Notes: generated from the letters alone by a model not told the origin. A DNA stretch of 64,000 nt from Bacteriovoracaceae bacterium (GCA_013141065.1 JABFRR010000018.1:1-64000); one strand, 5' to 3'. Counted from the first letter of the stretch, positions 8,530-18,363 are shown. Program-made: numbers and translations.

Positions 8530-9837
8530 ATGATTCAAAAAAGCTTTTATTCCCAAGAAGATCTCGTCGCCCATATAAAAACTGGTACTCCCACACTCTA
8601 TCATTCTTCACAAACATCCACTGTTATTCCCTACGAAAAGATGAATGGGGTCTTGGGAGATAAGACTGTGTTGGGGAACCTTTCGACGATTCAAGGATCG
8701 ATGGAAATTCTCCCAAGTGGGGATCTGAGGGTTAATCATTTTGTGACTTGGAAGGAAGCAAAGGAATTTTGTCTTTCGCACAATCGAGAAATTATGACTT
8801 CCCCAACTGAAGAGTTGGCCGGAGTTTTAGCAGGTGTGGCCACCAGTTGCACTGGAGAGCGCTCTTTTGGATTTAAAAATCTTCGCTCACAAATTCTCGA
8901 ACTCACTTACCTAGATTATTCAGGAGTTGAAAAAAAGCTTCATTCAGATAAGAAATTAGAGTTTATTTTTGACTTAAAAAAATATCAAAAAGATTTCTTT
9001 CATTACAAAGATTTTAAAAATGCACCTTTTCCTCGAATGGAATTTGAAACAGATTTGATGACCGGAACTGAAGGGCAATTGGGAATAATTACCAGTTGTG
9101 TTTTAAAGACCATACCACATCAAGCTGAGACCTATATTTTTATGCTGCTTCCGAAGTGGGAGGAAAATATGCTTCCTCACTTAGAGTTATTTAAAGCAGT
9201 ACAAAGTTTCAGGACTCGTGTGTTTGCCTGTGAGTTTATTGATTCAAATTCTTTATCTTATTTGCCATTAGAAAAAAATCCAGGAAAAAACCAAGATGTT
9301 CTTTTTTTAGAAATTAGAAAGAATGATTTTGAAAGTATTTATGAAGATTTACTGAGTCAACTGACACTTGTGTCCGAAGATCAAATTTTTGAAATGGATG
9401 CAACAAAATGTCGTGATCTAAGAGTCAGTGTTCCACGGGCAATTTTTGAAGTGAATAGCCGTATGGGAGTGACAAAAAAAGGGACTGATGTTCAGGTGAG
9501 TCCTGCTTATTTTGAAAGTCTTTTACTTTTTTATAGAGAGCTAGGTTTAAGTGGAGTTCCTTATAATCTTTTCGGTCATTTTGGAGATGCGCATTTGCAT
9601 TTTAATTTCATGCCAGATCCCACTAAAAATGATTTTTGTAATGAGAAATTGGAAGAATTGTATAAAAAAGTTTTGGAGTGGAATGGGTCTCCGTTTGCAG
9701 AACATGGTATTGGGTTTTTAAAGAAAAAATTTATCACTTCTTTTTATGGGCCTAATCAATTGAGTCTCTTTACTCATTTGAAAAAAGAATTTGATCCTAA
9801 AAAGCAATTTTTTCCTGAGGGATTCATGTCATGTTAA
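8530..9837 (+). CDS. FAD-binding oxidase/dehydrogenase (GlcD/D-lactate dehydrogenase-like)
   Basis: This 435-aa protein has the layout of the FAD_binding_4 (PCMH) plus FAD-oxidase_C family, which oxidises 2-hydroxy acids. SPTEELAGVLAGVATSCTGE (about 91-110) corresponds to the FAD pyrophosphate-binding loops, TGTEGQLGIIT to the conserved segment closing the FAD domain, and FGHFGDAHLHFNFMP to the His-rich substrate domain ending in an HGIGFLKK-like stretch. The protein is near family size with no FeS cluster domain. The substrate cannot be read from sequence. Its stop lies within the rsgA start (7-bp overlap), so the two are co-transcribed. Confidence 0.8.
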   Translation: MIQKSFYSQEDLVAHIKTGTPTLYHSSQTSTVIPYEKMNGVLGDKTVLGNLSTIQGSMEILPSGDLRVNHFVTWKEAKEFCLSHNREIMTSPTEELAGVLAGVATSCTGERSFGFKNLRSQILELTYLDYSGVEKKLHSDKKLEFIFDLKKYQKDFFHYKDFKNAPFPRMEFETDLMTGTEGQLGIITSCVLKTIPHQAETYIFMLLPKWEENMLPHLELFKAVQSFRTRVFACEFIDSNSLSYLPLEKNPGKNQDVLFLEIRKNDFESIYEDLLSQLTLVSEDQIFEMDATKCRDLRVSVPRAIFEVNSRMGVTKKGTDVQVSPAYFESLLLFYRELGLSGVPYNLFGHFGDAHLHFNFMPDPTKNDFCNEKLEELYKKVLEWNGSPFAEHGIGFLKKKFITSFYGPNQLSLFTHLKKEFDPKKQFFPEGFMSC

Positions 9838-10781
9838 GAAAAGCACGAGTTTTTAAATCGGCTAAGCGAGAGTTTGATTGTAAGTTTCTTGAGACTAATA
9901 GCATGGTTGTGGCAACGGCTTTAGGAAATCTTCTGAAGGGAGATGATAATACCATTGTAGTTGGTGATTATGTAATGATTGACCCCAACAACACTATCGT
10001 AGAAGTGCTTCCGCGTACGAATGAGATGTATCGTTTGATTATCCGTGAACAAAAGAAAAAAGTGACTGCTTCAAATTGTGACCTGATGGTTATCGTGAGC
10101 TCAGTTTCTCGTCCTGAATATAAACGTGGAATTGTCGATCGCTTTTTAGTTCGCGCTCACCAGTGGGGAATAAGGCCCTTAATGGTTTTTAATAAAATGG
10201 ATCAGTATGATCCAGACATACTTGATATAAAGTTTGAATGTGACCGCATGGGAAATTTAGGAATTGAATGTTTTGAAGTTTCAGCTGAGGATTTAAGTTA
10301 CAAACCTCAGTTTATGAGTCTTGGATTAGCGGAATTAAAAGATCGACTTCATGGCAAGACCTCAATATTTTTAGGTCAGTCTGGAGTGGGAAAGAGTAAG
10401 CTTATTAGTGCAAGTTCTGATGGAAAAATTGAACTTTTATCTCGGGTTGTTGGCAAGCTAGGAAAAGGGACACATACTACCACTTGGAGTGAGATAGTTG
10501 ACTGCGACAGTATGTCTTTAATAGATTCGCCAGGAATTCGCTCTTTTGGAGTTGAAGACCTCATGGAGGAAAATCTCATAACTTACTTTCCAGATTTAGA
10601 AGAAGGCTCTGTGCTTTGTAAATTCTCGAATTGTAGTCATGAAGAGGGAACCAATGGCTGTTTTTTCCGAAACAAACTTGACCAAAATGATTATAAAACT
10701 CAACTAATACTTTCACGACTAGAGTCCTATTTGAGAATTAAAGAAGAAATTTCCCAGACACCAAGTTATTTAAAAAAGTAA
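9831..10781 (+). CDS. rsgA: Ribosome small-subunit-dependent GTPase RsgA
   Basis: A 316-aa circularly permuted GTPase that helps late 30S maturation. G4 NKMD is at 121-124 and comes before the P-loop GQSGVGKS (182-189), GTHTTT (switch I) and DSPG (232-235), the permuted order that defines the family. An N-terminal OB-fold precedes them and a zinc-binding C-terminus uses Cys263, Cys268, His270 and Cys277. The switch I histidine needed for catalysis is present. The start overlaps the upstream oxidase stop. Confidence 0.95.
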   Translation: MLRKARVFKSAKREFDCKFLETNSMVVATALGNLLKGDDNTIVVGDYVMIDPNNTIVEVLPRTNEMYRLIIREQKKKVTASNCDLMVIVSSVSRPEYKRGIVDRFLVRAHQWGIRPLMVFNKMDQYDPDILDIKFECDRMGNLGIECFEVSAEDLSYKPQFMSLGLAELKDRLHGKTSIFLGQSGVGKSKLISASSDGKIELLSRVVGKLGKGTHTTTWSEIVDCDSMSLIDSPGIRSFGVEDLMEENLITYFPDLEEGSVLCKFSNCSHEEGTNGCFFRNKLDQNDYKTQLILSRLESYLRIKEEISQTPSYLKK

Positions 10782-10837
10782 TTAAATTTTTTAACAATCC
10801 TCCGATAGGCTATATAAGTTTAACTCGGAGAAAGCCC

Positions 10838-11302
10838 ATGTCTGATTTTAAAATCCTCGATTTCAATAAAAAGAAAGCTGATACTATCGAGCAAAAGCGC
10901 AGAGCTTTTAATCGAATTGTATTTCAAAACTTCTTAGGTGCTTATTCTGTTATCGATGATAATAACGGTTCAATTTTTCCAGTGACAATGGTTGATATTG
11001 CTGGAGACGGATGTTCTTTTCAAGTGCCGTGGAACCCTTCTCGAGATAAAAAATTAGCACAGGGATTTGAAATCACCATGCGTATGTATTTTACTAATCA
11101 ATCTTATATACCAGTCATAATGAATGTTCGCCATGGTAAGGAAGTTCTCGGTAAAGACGGAATTACTTACATGCAATATGGTTGTGAATTTGACAAAACC
11201 GTCGCAAGTTTTGAAGCTATGCAAAGCTTCATTGACTTTATTTATCGATTCGCTGAGCACTCGGCTATAGATAAAGGTGACACGAAGGTTTATTTTAAGT
11301 AA
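10838..11302 (+). CDS. PilZ-domain protein
   Basis: A 154-aa single-domain protein. KRRAFNR near residue 20-26 and DIAGDGCSFQVP after a beta strand resemble the RxxxR and (D/N)xSxxG motifs with which PilZ domains bind cyclic di-GMP. The second motif has Ala and Asp in place of the usual Ser and Gly, so binding may be altered. No other domain is attached, so it would act as an adaptor for motility or surface behaviour. AACTCGGAGAAAGCCC before the ATG gives a ribosome-binding site. The gene stands alone between rsgA and the next operon. Confidence 0.7.
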   Translation: MSDFKILDFNKKKADTIEQKRRAFNRIVFQNFLGAYSVIDDNNGSIFPVTMVDIAGDGCSFQVPWNPSRDKKLAQGFEITMRMYFTNQSYIPVIMNVRHGKEVLGKDGITYMQYGCEFDKTVASFEAMQSFIDFIYRFAEHSAIDKGDTKVYFK

Positions 11303-11356
11303 CACATCGCAATTTTAATGTTCATAAAAAGCTACTCATGCTAAATTTGCTCACCT

Positions 11357-12550
11357 ATGAAAATGGCGATAATTGGCTCAGGGCCACAAGCAATTTTAGC
11401 AGCCCAATACTTCGATCAAATCGGAGCAGAAGTCGTATTGTTTCAAAGAAGCCCGCTTGGTGGCAGTGTTCGTTTTTTAATGGAACATTTTTCAGAGTCA
11501 CAAATGACTTATCAAGGCCGATTGATTTCTACTTCAGAATTTTTTGAAACGATTTTGGTTCCAGCCGTTTTAGAAATTGAAAAATTAGAAATCACAAAAC
11601 AGGGTGACGTTTTAAGGGTTCATAAGCGTTTTTTACATGCTGATGAGGAAATAGAAAATCACACTCGTATGCATGACTTATTTCGAGTTGTCTATTCCAT
11701 GAATCCACAAGAAAGTATTCTCAAGCAACTAGAAGAAAATCCAGAATTATTTAATCAGTTAGGTGAAGAGGTCATAGCCTCCCTTCATAAACCCGTCGAA
11801 AGCTTTTTAGATTTTGATATCGTTGTAGAAGCAAGAGGTTTCGGTACTCTTCCGAGCCTAATGGGCGCGGGTGGGAGTTATGCACTTAATGAATATAATC
11901 TTAAAGATGGCTCACTCCTATTTTATCAAAAAGAAATATTTGAAAAATTAGATTTAACAAATAAGAAAATGATTGTTTTGGTAGGAGAGGGTGAGACTGC
12001 GAAGTGGAGTCTCTTGAAGTTAAGGCCTTGGCTTTTATCGGCCAATGATCACGAAATCCATTGGGTGACCTATAAAACAACAATTGAATCAACGAAAAAT
12101 ACTTGGTTAGACAGTGAAGTTCAAAATTTTATTCATGAGTTGGATTTAGAATTTGAAGAAAAGAAAATTGCTTTTGAAAATGCCCTAAGAAAATGGCGAG
12201 ACTTAGAAGATTACGTAAAAGTTAAAGTCCCTATGCCAACAGAACCAAGTTCGAGGCTACATTTTCATTTTGGTTACGATGTTACATCAGTTGATAGACT
12301 TCTTGACCGCCCAGGGGTTTTTGCTACTCTAGAAAAACCAGACTTTCGTCTAGGCCAAACTTCAGAAATGTTAACTCTAGCAGCAGATGTACTTTGCGTA
12401 GCTCGTGGTAACTCAAGAGCACCTGATAATTTTTATGCTTTGAAATCGGAGCCAGGTTATTATGTGTTAGAAAGCAATTCTCTTGATAATTTCAATACCT
12501 CACTGCAATTAATTGAAACGGATTTATTTAAATATTTTCAAAAAGCCTAA
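11357..12550 (+). CDS. FAD/NAD(P)-fold oxidoreductase-like protein, function unknown
   Basis: The 397-aa protein starts MKMAIIGSGPQAILAAQYF, a GxGxxA-type dinucleotide-binding motif at the very N-terminus. A second motif, VLVGEGETAKWSLLKL, lies near residue 205, as in pyridine-nucleotide-disulfide oxidoreductases that hold FAD and NAD(P). It has no CxxxxC redox pair and no other signature that points to a substrate. The start has no strong Shine-Dalgarno. Only 3 bp separate it from the lipoprotein gene that follows. Confidence 0.6.
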   Translation: MKMAIIGSGPQAILAAQYFDQIGAEVVLFQRSPLGGSVRFLMEHFSESQMTYQGRLISTSEFFETILVPAVLEIEKLEITKQGDVLRVHKRFLHADEEIENHTRMHDLFRVVYSMNPQESILKQLEENPELFNQLGEEVIASLHKPVESFLDFDIVVEARGFGTLPSLMGAGGSYALNEYNLKDGSLLFYQKEIFEKLDLTNKKMIVLVGEGETAKWSLLKLRPWLLSANDHEIHWVTYKTTIESTKNTWLDSEVQNFIHELDLEFEEKKIAFENALRKWRDLEDYVKVKVPMPTEPSSRLHFHFGYDVTSVDRLLDRPGVFATLEKPDFRLGQTSEMLTLAADVLCVARGNSRAPDNFYALKSEPGYYVLESNSLDNFNTSLQLIETDLFKYFQKA

Positions 12551-12553
12551 TAT

Positions 12554-13300
12554 ATGAAAACAAAGTTTATTTTATCGCATTTGTTCGTTTTAAGTTTAAT
12601 CACTTCTTGCTCAACTCAATTAAAGAATCGTGATGTTACACAGTATTATTCTGGTATGGGGCTCGAGAAATACTTCCTTTCAGAAATACCGACCTGGGCG
12701 AATTTTAGTTCAGTGGGAAATTGTTTTAGAAGTAAAAGTATACAGTACCTTGATATTGGTGCATTGATGAAAAGTTTCAATCTATCTTTTATCGATGCAC
12801 TTCAAATTCAAGCGACATTTAATGAAGATTACTTAGGTGTTAAAAAAGATCCTAATGCGAAAATGACTTTTAAGGATTTAGAAATAATATATTTTAAAGC
12901 TAGTCAAAAAGTGACTGGGAAAATCAATTTTTTTGATGCCCCTGATTTTAAAACAATTCATTTAATATGGATCGATGAGATATTGGCAGATAAAACTCTT
13001 GAAAAAGAAAAAAAACTAAAAAGTTTTTTACAGTCAGATGTTCACAATAATGGCTTTCCTATACTTGTTTCAGCTTGTTTAACAAAATCAGAAATAGCTG
13101 AAAAATTTCCAGGGCAATCTTTCAAAATATTAAGTGCAGAGTTATTTTCTAGCTATGATAATACGGGTTCAGCCATCCCCGGGCTTAAGTTAGATTTGGG
13201 CACTTTATTTAAAGCAAATCAAAATATTATTTTCTATACTCAAAAATCACCTCGTTTCAATGATGATATTCGTGGAAATTATAAACCATTAGCCTATTAA
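12554..13300 (+). CDS. Lipoprotein, function unknown
   Basis: A 248-aa protein with a type II signal peptide: KTK, hydrophobic [12 protein letters not shown], and lipobox TSC at about residues 18-20. The Cys is followed by STQ, which suggests outer-membrane sorting by the general +2 rule. The mature part has no recognisable domain. It is translationally linked to the upstream FAD-fold gene (3-bp gap) and lies 20 bp before the cyclophilin gene, so it belongs to the same operon. Confidence 0.65.
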   Translation: MKTKFILSHLFVLSLITSCSTQLKNRDVTQYYSGMGLEKYFLSEIPTWANFSSVGNCFRSKSIQYLDIGALMKSFNLSFIDALQIQATFNEDYLGVKKDPNAKMTFKDLEIIYFKASQKVTGKINFFDAPDFKTIHLIWIDEILADKTLEKEKKLKSFLQSDVHNNGFPILVSACLTKSEIAEKFPGQSFKILSAELFSSYDNTGSAIPGLKLDLGTLFKANQNIIFYTQKSPRFNDDIRGNYKPLAY

Positions 13301-13320
13301 TAATAATAAAGGAGAACTGC

Positions 13321-13860
13321 ATGTTTGGACTAGGAAATGTGAAAAAAAGTGAACACAAAGAAGAATTAGAAAAATTGACAGCTCATTTTCAAACAACGAT
13401 GGGTGAATTTGAAATTGAACTTTTTGTGAAAGAGTGTCCTGAAACTGTTTGGAATTTTGTAAACTTAGCTGAAGGAAGACAAGAAACACCTGCTAAAACT
13501 GGCCCTTATTACGACGGCCTGGTTTTTCATAGAGTCATTGATAATTTTATGATCCAAGGCGGATGTCCTGAAGGCTCAGGTCGTGGAGGACCAGGATATA
13601 AATTTAAAGATGAATTTATACCTTCTCTTAAACATACTGGACCAGGTGTTCTTTCTATGGCCAATGCTGGCCCAGGAACAAATGGTTCACAATTTTTTGT
13701 TACCCTAGCACCTACTCCTCATCTTGATGGAAGACACACTGTCTTTGGTAAAGTAATTAGTGGAATGGATGTAGTTACTAAAATTGGAAAAACACCTGTT
13801 GGTGCAGGTGATAGACCGATTAAAGAGGTCAAGATTGAAAAGGTGACAATAAAAAGATAA
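13321..13860 (+). CDS. Cyclophilin-type peptidyl-prolyl cis-trans isomerase
   Basis: A 179-aa cyclophilin that isomerises Xaa-Pro bonds. It contains the catalytic block [20 protein letters not shown] with the active-site Arg. [20 protein letters not shown] and [18 protein letters not shown] follow, all in family order. There is no signal peptide, so it is cytoplasmic. AAAGGAGAACTGC gives a strong ribosome-binding site. It is the last gene of the 11357 operon. Confidence 0.92.
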   Translation: MFGLGNVKKSEHKEELEKLTAHFQTTMGEFEIELFVKECPETVWNFVNLAEGRQETPAKTGPYYDGLVFHRVIDNFMIQGGCPEGSGRGGPGYKFKDEFIPSLKHTGPGVLSMANAGPGTNGSQFFVTLAPTPHLDGRHTVFGKVISGMDVVTKIGKTPVGAGDRPIKEVKIEKVTIKR

Positions 13861-13936
13861 TTTTCGTTGACGAAATTTTTATTGGCAATGATCATTAATT
13901 GTTATTATTTTTAATTTGTTATCTCAAGGAGAGAAA

Positions 13937-14998
13937 ATGAAAAGGATCGCTACTGGTCTCGCTATTATGTCTATGACTACACTGGCTCAAGGAGCTGTGT
14001 CTGTGCAAGGTAGATTTGATTACAAAAGACTTGAAACTAAAACAACCACTGCAGCAACGGCCACTACAACATCAACTTTGAAAGATTCATCAGGTGAATA
14101 CGAAGTTAATCTTGCCAGAATTTTAACAAGTGGGAAAATTAACGATTCACTAACTTTTGATATGGAACTTGATTTAAAACAAGTCTCTGGAGCAACTGGT
14201 GGAGCTGTTACTGACTTTGTTGATTCAATGGTTTTAACGAAAAAAGTCGGTGAAAATTTTTCTGTGAAATTAGGAAAACAAGACCCTCTTATTGGTGGAT
14301 TTGAGTGGGCGCAAGCTGATTCAGACGTTTATGCTGTATCAACTTTTTATACAGATGGAGCTCCAAATTCAGTAGGATTAAGTGCACATTATACTATGTT
14401 AGGTCATACACTTTCATTAGCTCACTTGGAAACAGCCACAAATTCTGGAACATCTAATTCGACTACTGATAAAAAAGTAACAGGTGCATTACTGGCCGGA
14501 AGTTATATGGACGGGATGATCAGCACACGTTTTAGTCATCACCAAGTTGGTGCAGCTGCTGGCCGAACTGACCTAACAGGTCTTGGTCTTCAATTTGTTA
14601 AAGACATGTTTGTTGTTCAACTTGATTATTCTATGGCGACAAAAAAGAACCAAGGAACAAATGACGCTGCAGCGACTGTTGATGCGAAATTAAATACTAT
14701 GGTTGCTCATGTTCGTTATAATCATGAAAACTATAAGCCATTTGTTAAATACATTATGGATAAGTCTGAAGGATCTTATGCATTAACAAATGATGTTGCA
14801 GGAGCAGAGTCTGAAAGAACAGTTATTGAAGCTGGACTTGAGTACTCACCAAACAAAGATGAAGACATGAGATATCATTTAGTTTATTCAATGGCCGAAA
14901 CGAAACAAAAAACAGGCACTACTGGAACAACTGCCCGTGGTAAAATTGAAAACGATACTATTGTTGCTGGTGTGAAGTTTGGATTTAATCTGCTTTAA
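13937..14998 (+). CDS. Outer-membrane porin-like beta-barrel
   Basis: I take the ATG at 13937, which has CAAGGAGAGAAA in front, rather than the upstream in-frame ATG at 13916. The product (353 aa) has a signal peptide (MKRIATGLAIMSMTTLAQGA) and then alternating polar/aromatic strands such as AVSVQGRFDY and FSVKLGKQDPLIGG. It ends VAGVKFGFNLL, close to the C-terminal strand signal of barrels although it ends in Leu rather than Phe. This matches trimeric porin/OprP-like barrels that pass small solutes. TTGACG/TTGGCA-like boxes at 13867-13890 may be its promoter. A hairpin terminator follows. Confidence 0.75.
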   Translation: MKRIATGLAIMSMTTLAQGAVSVQGRFDYKRLETKTTTAATATTTSTLKDSSGEYEVNLARILTSGKINDSLTFDMELDLKQVSGATGGAVTDFVDSMVLTKKVGENFSVKLGKQDPLIGGFEWAQADSDVYAVSTFYTDGAPNSVGLSAHYTMLGHTLSLAHLETATNSGTSNSTTDKKVTGALLAGSYMDGMISTRFSHHQVGAAAGRTDLTGLGLQFVKDMFVVQLDYSMATKKNQGTNDAAATVDAKLNTMVAHVRYNHENYKPFVKYIMDKSEGSYALTNDVAGAESERTVIEAGLEYSPNKDEDMRYHLVYSMAETKQKTGTTGTTARGKIENDTIVAGVKFGFNLL

Positions 14999-15030
14999 AT
15001 AAATCAATAATTAATTTTAATGAAATTTAA

Positions 15031-15058
15031 AAAGGGAGCATTAGCTCCCTTTTTTTTT
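15031..15058. terminator. Intrinsic terminator between porin and recJ
   Basis: AAAGGGAGC (15031-15039) pairs with GCTCCCTTT (15044-15052) around ATTA, followed by T8 on the plus strand. It ends the porin transcript; the A-rich left side may also serve recJ from the other strand. Confidence 0.9.
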
Positions 15059-16757
15059 AGTCAAATTCTAATTTATCTACCATGAGCTGAATAGATTCAT
15101 TGCCATTAAAACGATTTAAGCCCAGAGTAAAATAGACTGATAGGTCTTCTTTTTTGAGATTTTGAGTTGTGTATATTTCATTAGGCAAAGGAGTTTCGTG
15201 TTTACCAACATAATTAAAACTTATCCCTTTAAGCTTTGTTTTTTCCTTAGATAGGCTCCATCTCACATGAACATCTTTCATTAGGTCAAACGAATCTAGC
15301 TTAACACCTTTAATTCTAAACTTTGGTTTTTCATTACCCATACCAAATGGCTCTAATAAATCTAGGTCACGCATTAATTGTGGAGTTATTTCAGTTGCAT
15401 CAATATCAAGATCATAGAACTCTAAGCGTGTGCGTATTATGGCCGGAACATCTTTGAGTGTTTTATTAATATTGATAATAAATTCTTGTAAATTTTCTTT
15501 TGGCATAGAAAGTCCAGCAGCTGCCTTATGACCACCAAACTTTAGAAATAAATGCTCTTCTTTCTTGAGCAAATTAAAAATGTCTAAATCACCCGCACTT
15601 CGACAAGAAGCTTTGATGACTCCCTCTTTTTCTGCATCCGTGAAAACAATTGCCGGGACCTTGAAAGCATCAACTAACTTTGAAGCCACAATACCGATAA
15701 CTCCTTCGTGCCAATGTGGTTGATACGCAACCGTGATAAGATGCTCTTGATTGTTATTGTATTTTATTTCTCTTTGTACATGTTCACGAGCTTCAGTGAA
15801 AACTTCACTTTGAATAAATTTTCTTTCTTGGTTGCAACTGACTAAGAGGTCGTAATAATTCTTAGCTTTTTCATGGTCATCAGCAATGAGTAATTGCAAA
15901 GAAGCTTCTGGATGTTCTAAGCGCCCCTTAGAGTTAATCAAAGGACCGACGTGAAAAGCTAACTTCTCTGAAGCTATAGTTTTAGCTTTTAATTCTTCAC
16001 TGGTAAAAAAAGCACGTAGTCCTGGATAATTGGTCTCTTTGATTTGCTTGAGTCCATGTCTGACCAGTTTTAAATTTAATGCACTTAAATGGGCCAGGTC
16101 ACAAATAGTTCCAATCGCAACAAACTGTAAGAGAGAGTAAAGCGAAGGAATATTATCACCTCGCTTTATAAGGTCATTTCGAATTTGTACACAAACAGCA
16201 AATGCCACCGTCACCCCAGCTAGGGTTTTAAGTTCTTCATAGTCAGGATTATCAATTTCATCACGTCGATTGGGATTAACAACAGCATAGGCCTTTGGCA
16301 TAGTTTCACGTGCATCTTTGTGGTGATCAGTGATAATAAGGTCAATTCCAAGTTCCTTAGCATAGTCGGCTGCTTCGTTATTACTAATTCCACAATCGAC
16401 AGTAATGAGAACTTTTATTTCATTTTTAAGTGCATCATCTATGGAGCTCAGATGAAGGCCGTAACCTTCTATAAAACGTGAAGGCTGAACTAGACTGACT
16501 TCAACTCCTAACATTTTAAAAAAGTGATAAAAAAGAGCGCATGAGGTAGTCCCATCGACATCATAATCACCATAGATACCGATTTTTTCTTTATTATCGA
16601 TTGCAGAAATTATTCGATGGGATGATTTTTCTAAATCTATAAGTGAACCTAGATCGGGAATTGTTTTAAGGTCCCAGGATAGAAAGTTTTCTATCATTTT
16701 AGGTGTGAAGCCTTTTTTACTAAAAAGCCTTTGAATAACTGGATGAAGTTGTTGCAT
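15057..16757 (-). CDS. recJ: Single-stranded-DNA-specific exonuclease RecJ
   Basis: A 566-aa member of the DHH phosphoesterase family that degrades single-stranded DNA 5' to 3' in recombination and mismatch repair. GDYDVDGTTS at 63-72 and TVDCGISN at 119-126 bind metal. TDHH at 143-146 is the signature, and the DHHA1 domain has FGGHKAAAGLSM. A C-terminal OB-like domain follows. The length is normal for RecJ. The gene is convergent with the porin and co-directional with the zinc-ribbon protein behind it. Confidence 0.95.
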   Translation of the reverse strand: MQQLHPVIQRLFSKKGFTPKMIENFLSWDLKTIPDLGSLIDLEKSSHRIISAIDNKEKIGIYGDYDVDGTTSCALFYHFFKMLGVEVSLVQPSRFIEGYGLHLSSIDDALKNEIKVLITVDCGISNNEAADYAKELGIDLIITDHHKDARETMPKAYAVVNPNRRDEIDNPDYEELKTLAGVTVAFAVCVQIRNDLIKRGDNIPSLYSLLQFVAIGTICDLAHLSALNLKLVRHGLKQIKETNYPGLRAFFTSEELKAKTIASEKLAFHVGPLINSKGRLEHPEASLQLLIADDHEKAKNYYDLLVSCNQERKFIQSEVFTEAREHVQREIKYNNNQEHLITVAYQPHWHEGVIGIVASKLVDAFKVPAIVFTDAEKEGVIKASCRSAGDLDIFNLLKKEEHLFLKFGGHKAAAGLSMPKENLQEFIININKTLKDVPAIIRTRLEFYDLDIDATEITPQLMRDLDLLEPFGMGNEKPKFRIKGVKLDSFDLMKDVHVRWSLSKEKTKLKGISFNYVGKHETPLPNEIYTTQNLKKEDLSVYFTLGLNRFNGNESIQLMVDKLEFD

Positions 16758-16794
16758 ACCTATTCATAACACTATCGTTATAAAAAGGGTTCAA

Positions 16795-17043
16795 TTACCA
16801 GAGTACTGTAAGACCTTTTATGATATCTTCATCATGAAGTTCATGACCAGAAGCAAAAAGTTTAGAGTATTCAGCTTGAGACTTGGAGTGTACTTTGGCG
16901 AAATAATTGGTTGGGAGAAATGATTTCTTGCAGTTCGTACATTTTTCAGGTTCTTGATGCGATTCACCTATATGGCCACACATATGGCACTTTTTAATAA
17001 TAAGTTTATCGTTTCTTACTTGACCTTTTAGTTCTACTTTCAT
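16795..17043 (-). CDS. Small zinc-ribbon protein
   Basis: An 82-aa protein with two knuckles, CHMCG and CTNCKK, separated by 14 residues. This is a rubredoxin-like or rubrerythrin-type zinc ribbon that binds one metal ion. The rest (PTNYFAKVHSKSQAEYSKLF) has no known motif. It lies 37 bp upstream of recJ on the same strand and may be co-transcribed. Its role is unknown. Confidence 0.65.
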   Translation of the reverse strand: MKVELKGQVRNDKLIIKKCHMCGHIGESHQEPEKCTNCKKSFLPTNYFAKVHSKSQAEYSKLFASGHELHDEDIIKGLTVLW

Positions 17044-17212
17044 GATTAAATCCTATTTCACGAAGGTGGGCTTCCATTCAAATTATTCTTGAACATTCCT
17101 TAGCTCAAGACAGCTTTGAAGGTCTTATCGTAAAAAATATAAAAATGTTTATAGAAAAGGGGAAATATTTTCCATATTTGAATTTGACTAATATGGTCTG
17201 GTAAGAAAAGTT

Positions 17213-17248
17213 AAGCCGAAAGACTTCTTAATGTTTGTCTTTCGGCTT
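17213..17248. terminator. Hairpin, likely terminator of the 17266-18072 gene
   Basis: AAGCCGAAAGAC (17213-17224) pairs perfectly with 17237-17248 around a 12-nt loop. On the minus strand the stem is followed by AACTTTTCTTACC, only moderately U-rich, so termination may be partial. Confidence 0.6.
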
Positions 17249-17265
17249 ATTTATGTAATTGAAAT

Positions 17266-18072
17266 TTAGAATTGACCGCGAGTAAAACTTCCCATTGAAT
17301 TGCTTCCGAAATTAAAGCCATCATGAACTATTGGATACTGAGATTTTTCTCTAGGTTCAAAATAGTTTCTTTGTAACGAATTATTCTCTTCGTAAACCTG
17401 TGAAGGAGCTCTGAGGCCTGGGCCACGAATATCAGATTCATTTTCATATCTTAAGCCTAAACCAACTTTATGAGCATTTCTTCCAATTAATGAATAATCA
17501 GTACTGAAGTGATCAGTATCGTAAGCTCGTTCACTAGCAAAAGCATAAGGTGAAAAGTATTTTGATATCGGTTCTTGAGCTTGTGGTTTTTGGAGAAGTG
17601 ACTTCATTGAAAACATGTTATTCATCATCACCATTTGTTGCTCTTGTTGAGACATCATAAGAGAAGTTATTTGCATTATAAAGCTCATCATGTCTGGAGC
17701 AGTTTGTGCTTTAACTGTTTTTTCAATTGGTTTAACTTCTTCAACCACTTCGGAAACTTTTGGCTCTTCTTTTTTCGTTTTCAAAGCTTCAATTTCTTTA
17801 AGTAATTTTTGATTATCTGCTAAAAGTTTTTTCATTTGGTCTTCTAGTGATTCTGTTTGTTCTTTTTTACATTGATTGGCCAATTCTTCTGCCTTAGCAG
17901 TTTTCGCAGCCAATTCTTTTTCTTTTATGGCAAGTTCTTCAAGACGATCTTCTTCGAGACTAGAAGGAGATCTCGAAATAACGTGGTTATTGGCCCAAAA
18001 TATTTGAGGAGCAAATGCATTTAAAGATAAGAGTGCAGTAAACGAAAGTAACATCATAGAGTGCTTTTTCAT
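17266..18072 (-). CDS. Secreted coiled-coil protein, unknown
   Basis: A 268-aa protein with a Sec signal peptide (MKKHSMMLLSFTALLSLNAFA). Long charged helices follow (LEELAIKEKELAAKTAKAEE and MKKLLADNQKLLKEIEALK), a clear coiled coil over roughly residues 40-105. A Met/Gln-rich stretch (MMSQQEQQMVMMNNMF) comes next, then a low-complexity C-terminus with many Tyr and Ser. No family is recognised. It is exported to the periplasm or beyond. The upstream region holds palindromic sites (see 18204-18220). Confidence 0.6.
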   Translation of the reverse strand: MKKHSMMLLSFTALLSLNAFAPQIFWANNHVISRSPSSLEEDRLEELAIKEKELAAKTAKAEELANQCKKEQTESLEDQMKKLLADNQKLLKEIEALKTKKEEPKVSEVVEEVKPIEKTVKAQTAPDMMSFIMQITSLMMSQQEQQMVMMNNMFSMKSLLQKPQAQEPISKYFSPYAFASERAYDTDHFSTDYSLIGRNAHKVGLGLRYENESDIRGPGLRAPSQVYEENNSLQRNYFEPREKSQYPIVHDGFNFGSNSMGSFTRGQF

Positions 18073-18203
18073 AAAATCCCCTTTGTGGAATGGAAGCTAT
18101 TATATGAATAAGTATCTACAACTAACATGCCAAGACTAAGCCCTAGTATTTAGAGAAAACCAAAGAGAATTACTGTCTAAGATTTTTACAGATATTAAAT
18201 TCA

Positions 18204-18220
18204 TGTCTAAGAATTAGACA
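18204..18220. promoter_or_regulatory. Palindrome TGTCTA-N5-TAGACA, candidate operator
   Basis: TGTCTA (18204-18209) and TAGACA (18215-18220) form a perfect inverted repeat with a 5-bp spacer, extendable by one A/T pair. It lies 132 bp upstream of the secreted coiled-coil gene (minus) in a 291-bp gap. A second palindrome, GAGAC-N6-GTCTC, is at 18242-18257. An identical architecture is found at 32249-32265. Confidence 0.5.
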
Positions 18221-18363
18221 TATCCCTGTCTTTTTTTCACTGAGACCAAATAGTCTCTAACAATTACCCACAAGTTTTCTTTAACTCGTTGACATTTTCA
18301 AATGTAAGGCCCTGTTAGATTTTTTTGCTTGGCCATCCACATCGTTGCAATTATTTTTATTAA

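Noticed and set aside
13880-13910. Fur-type box upstream of the porin gene (AATGATCATT)
   Set aside because: Only a short palindrome is present; the 19-bp Fur consensus is not met.
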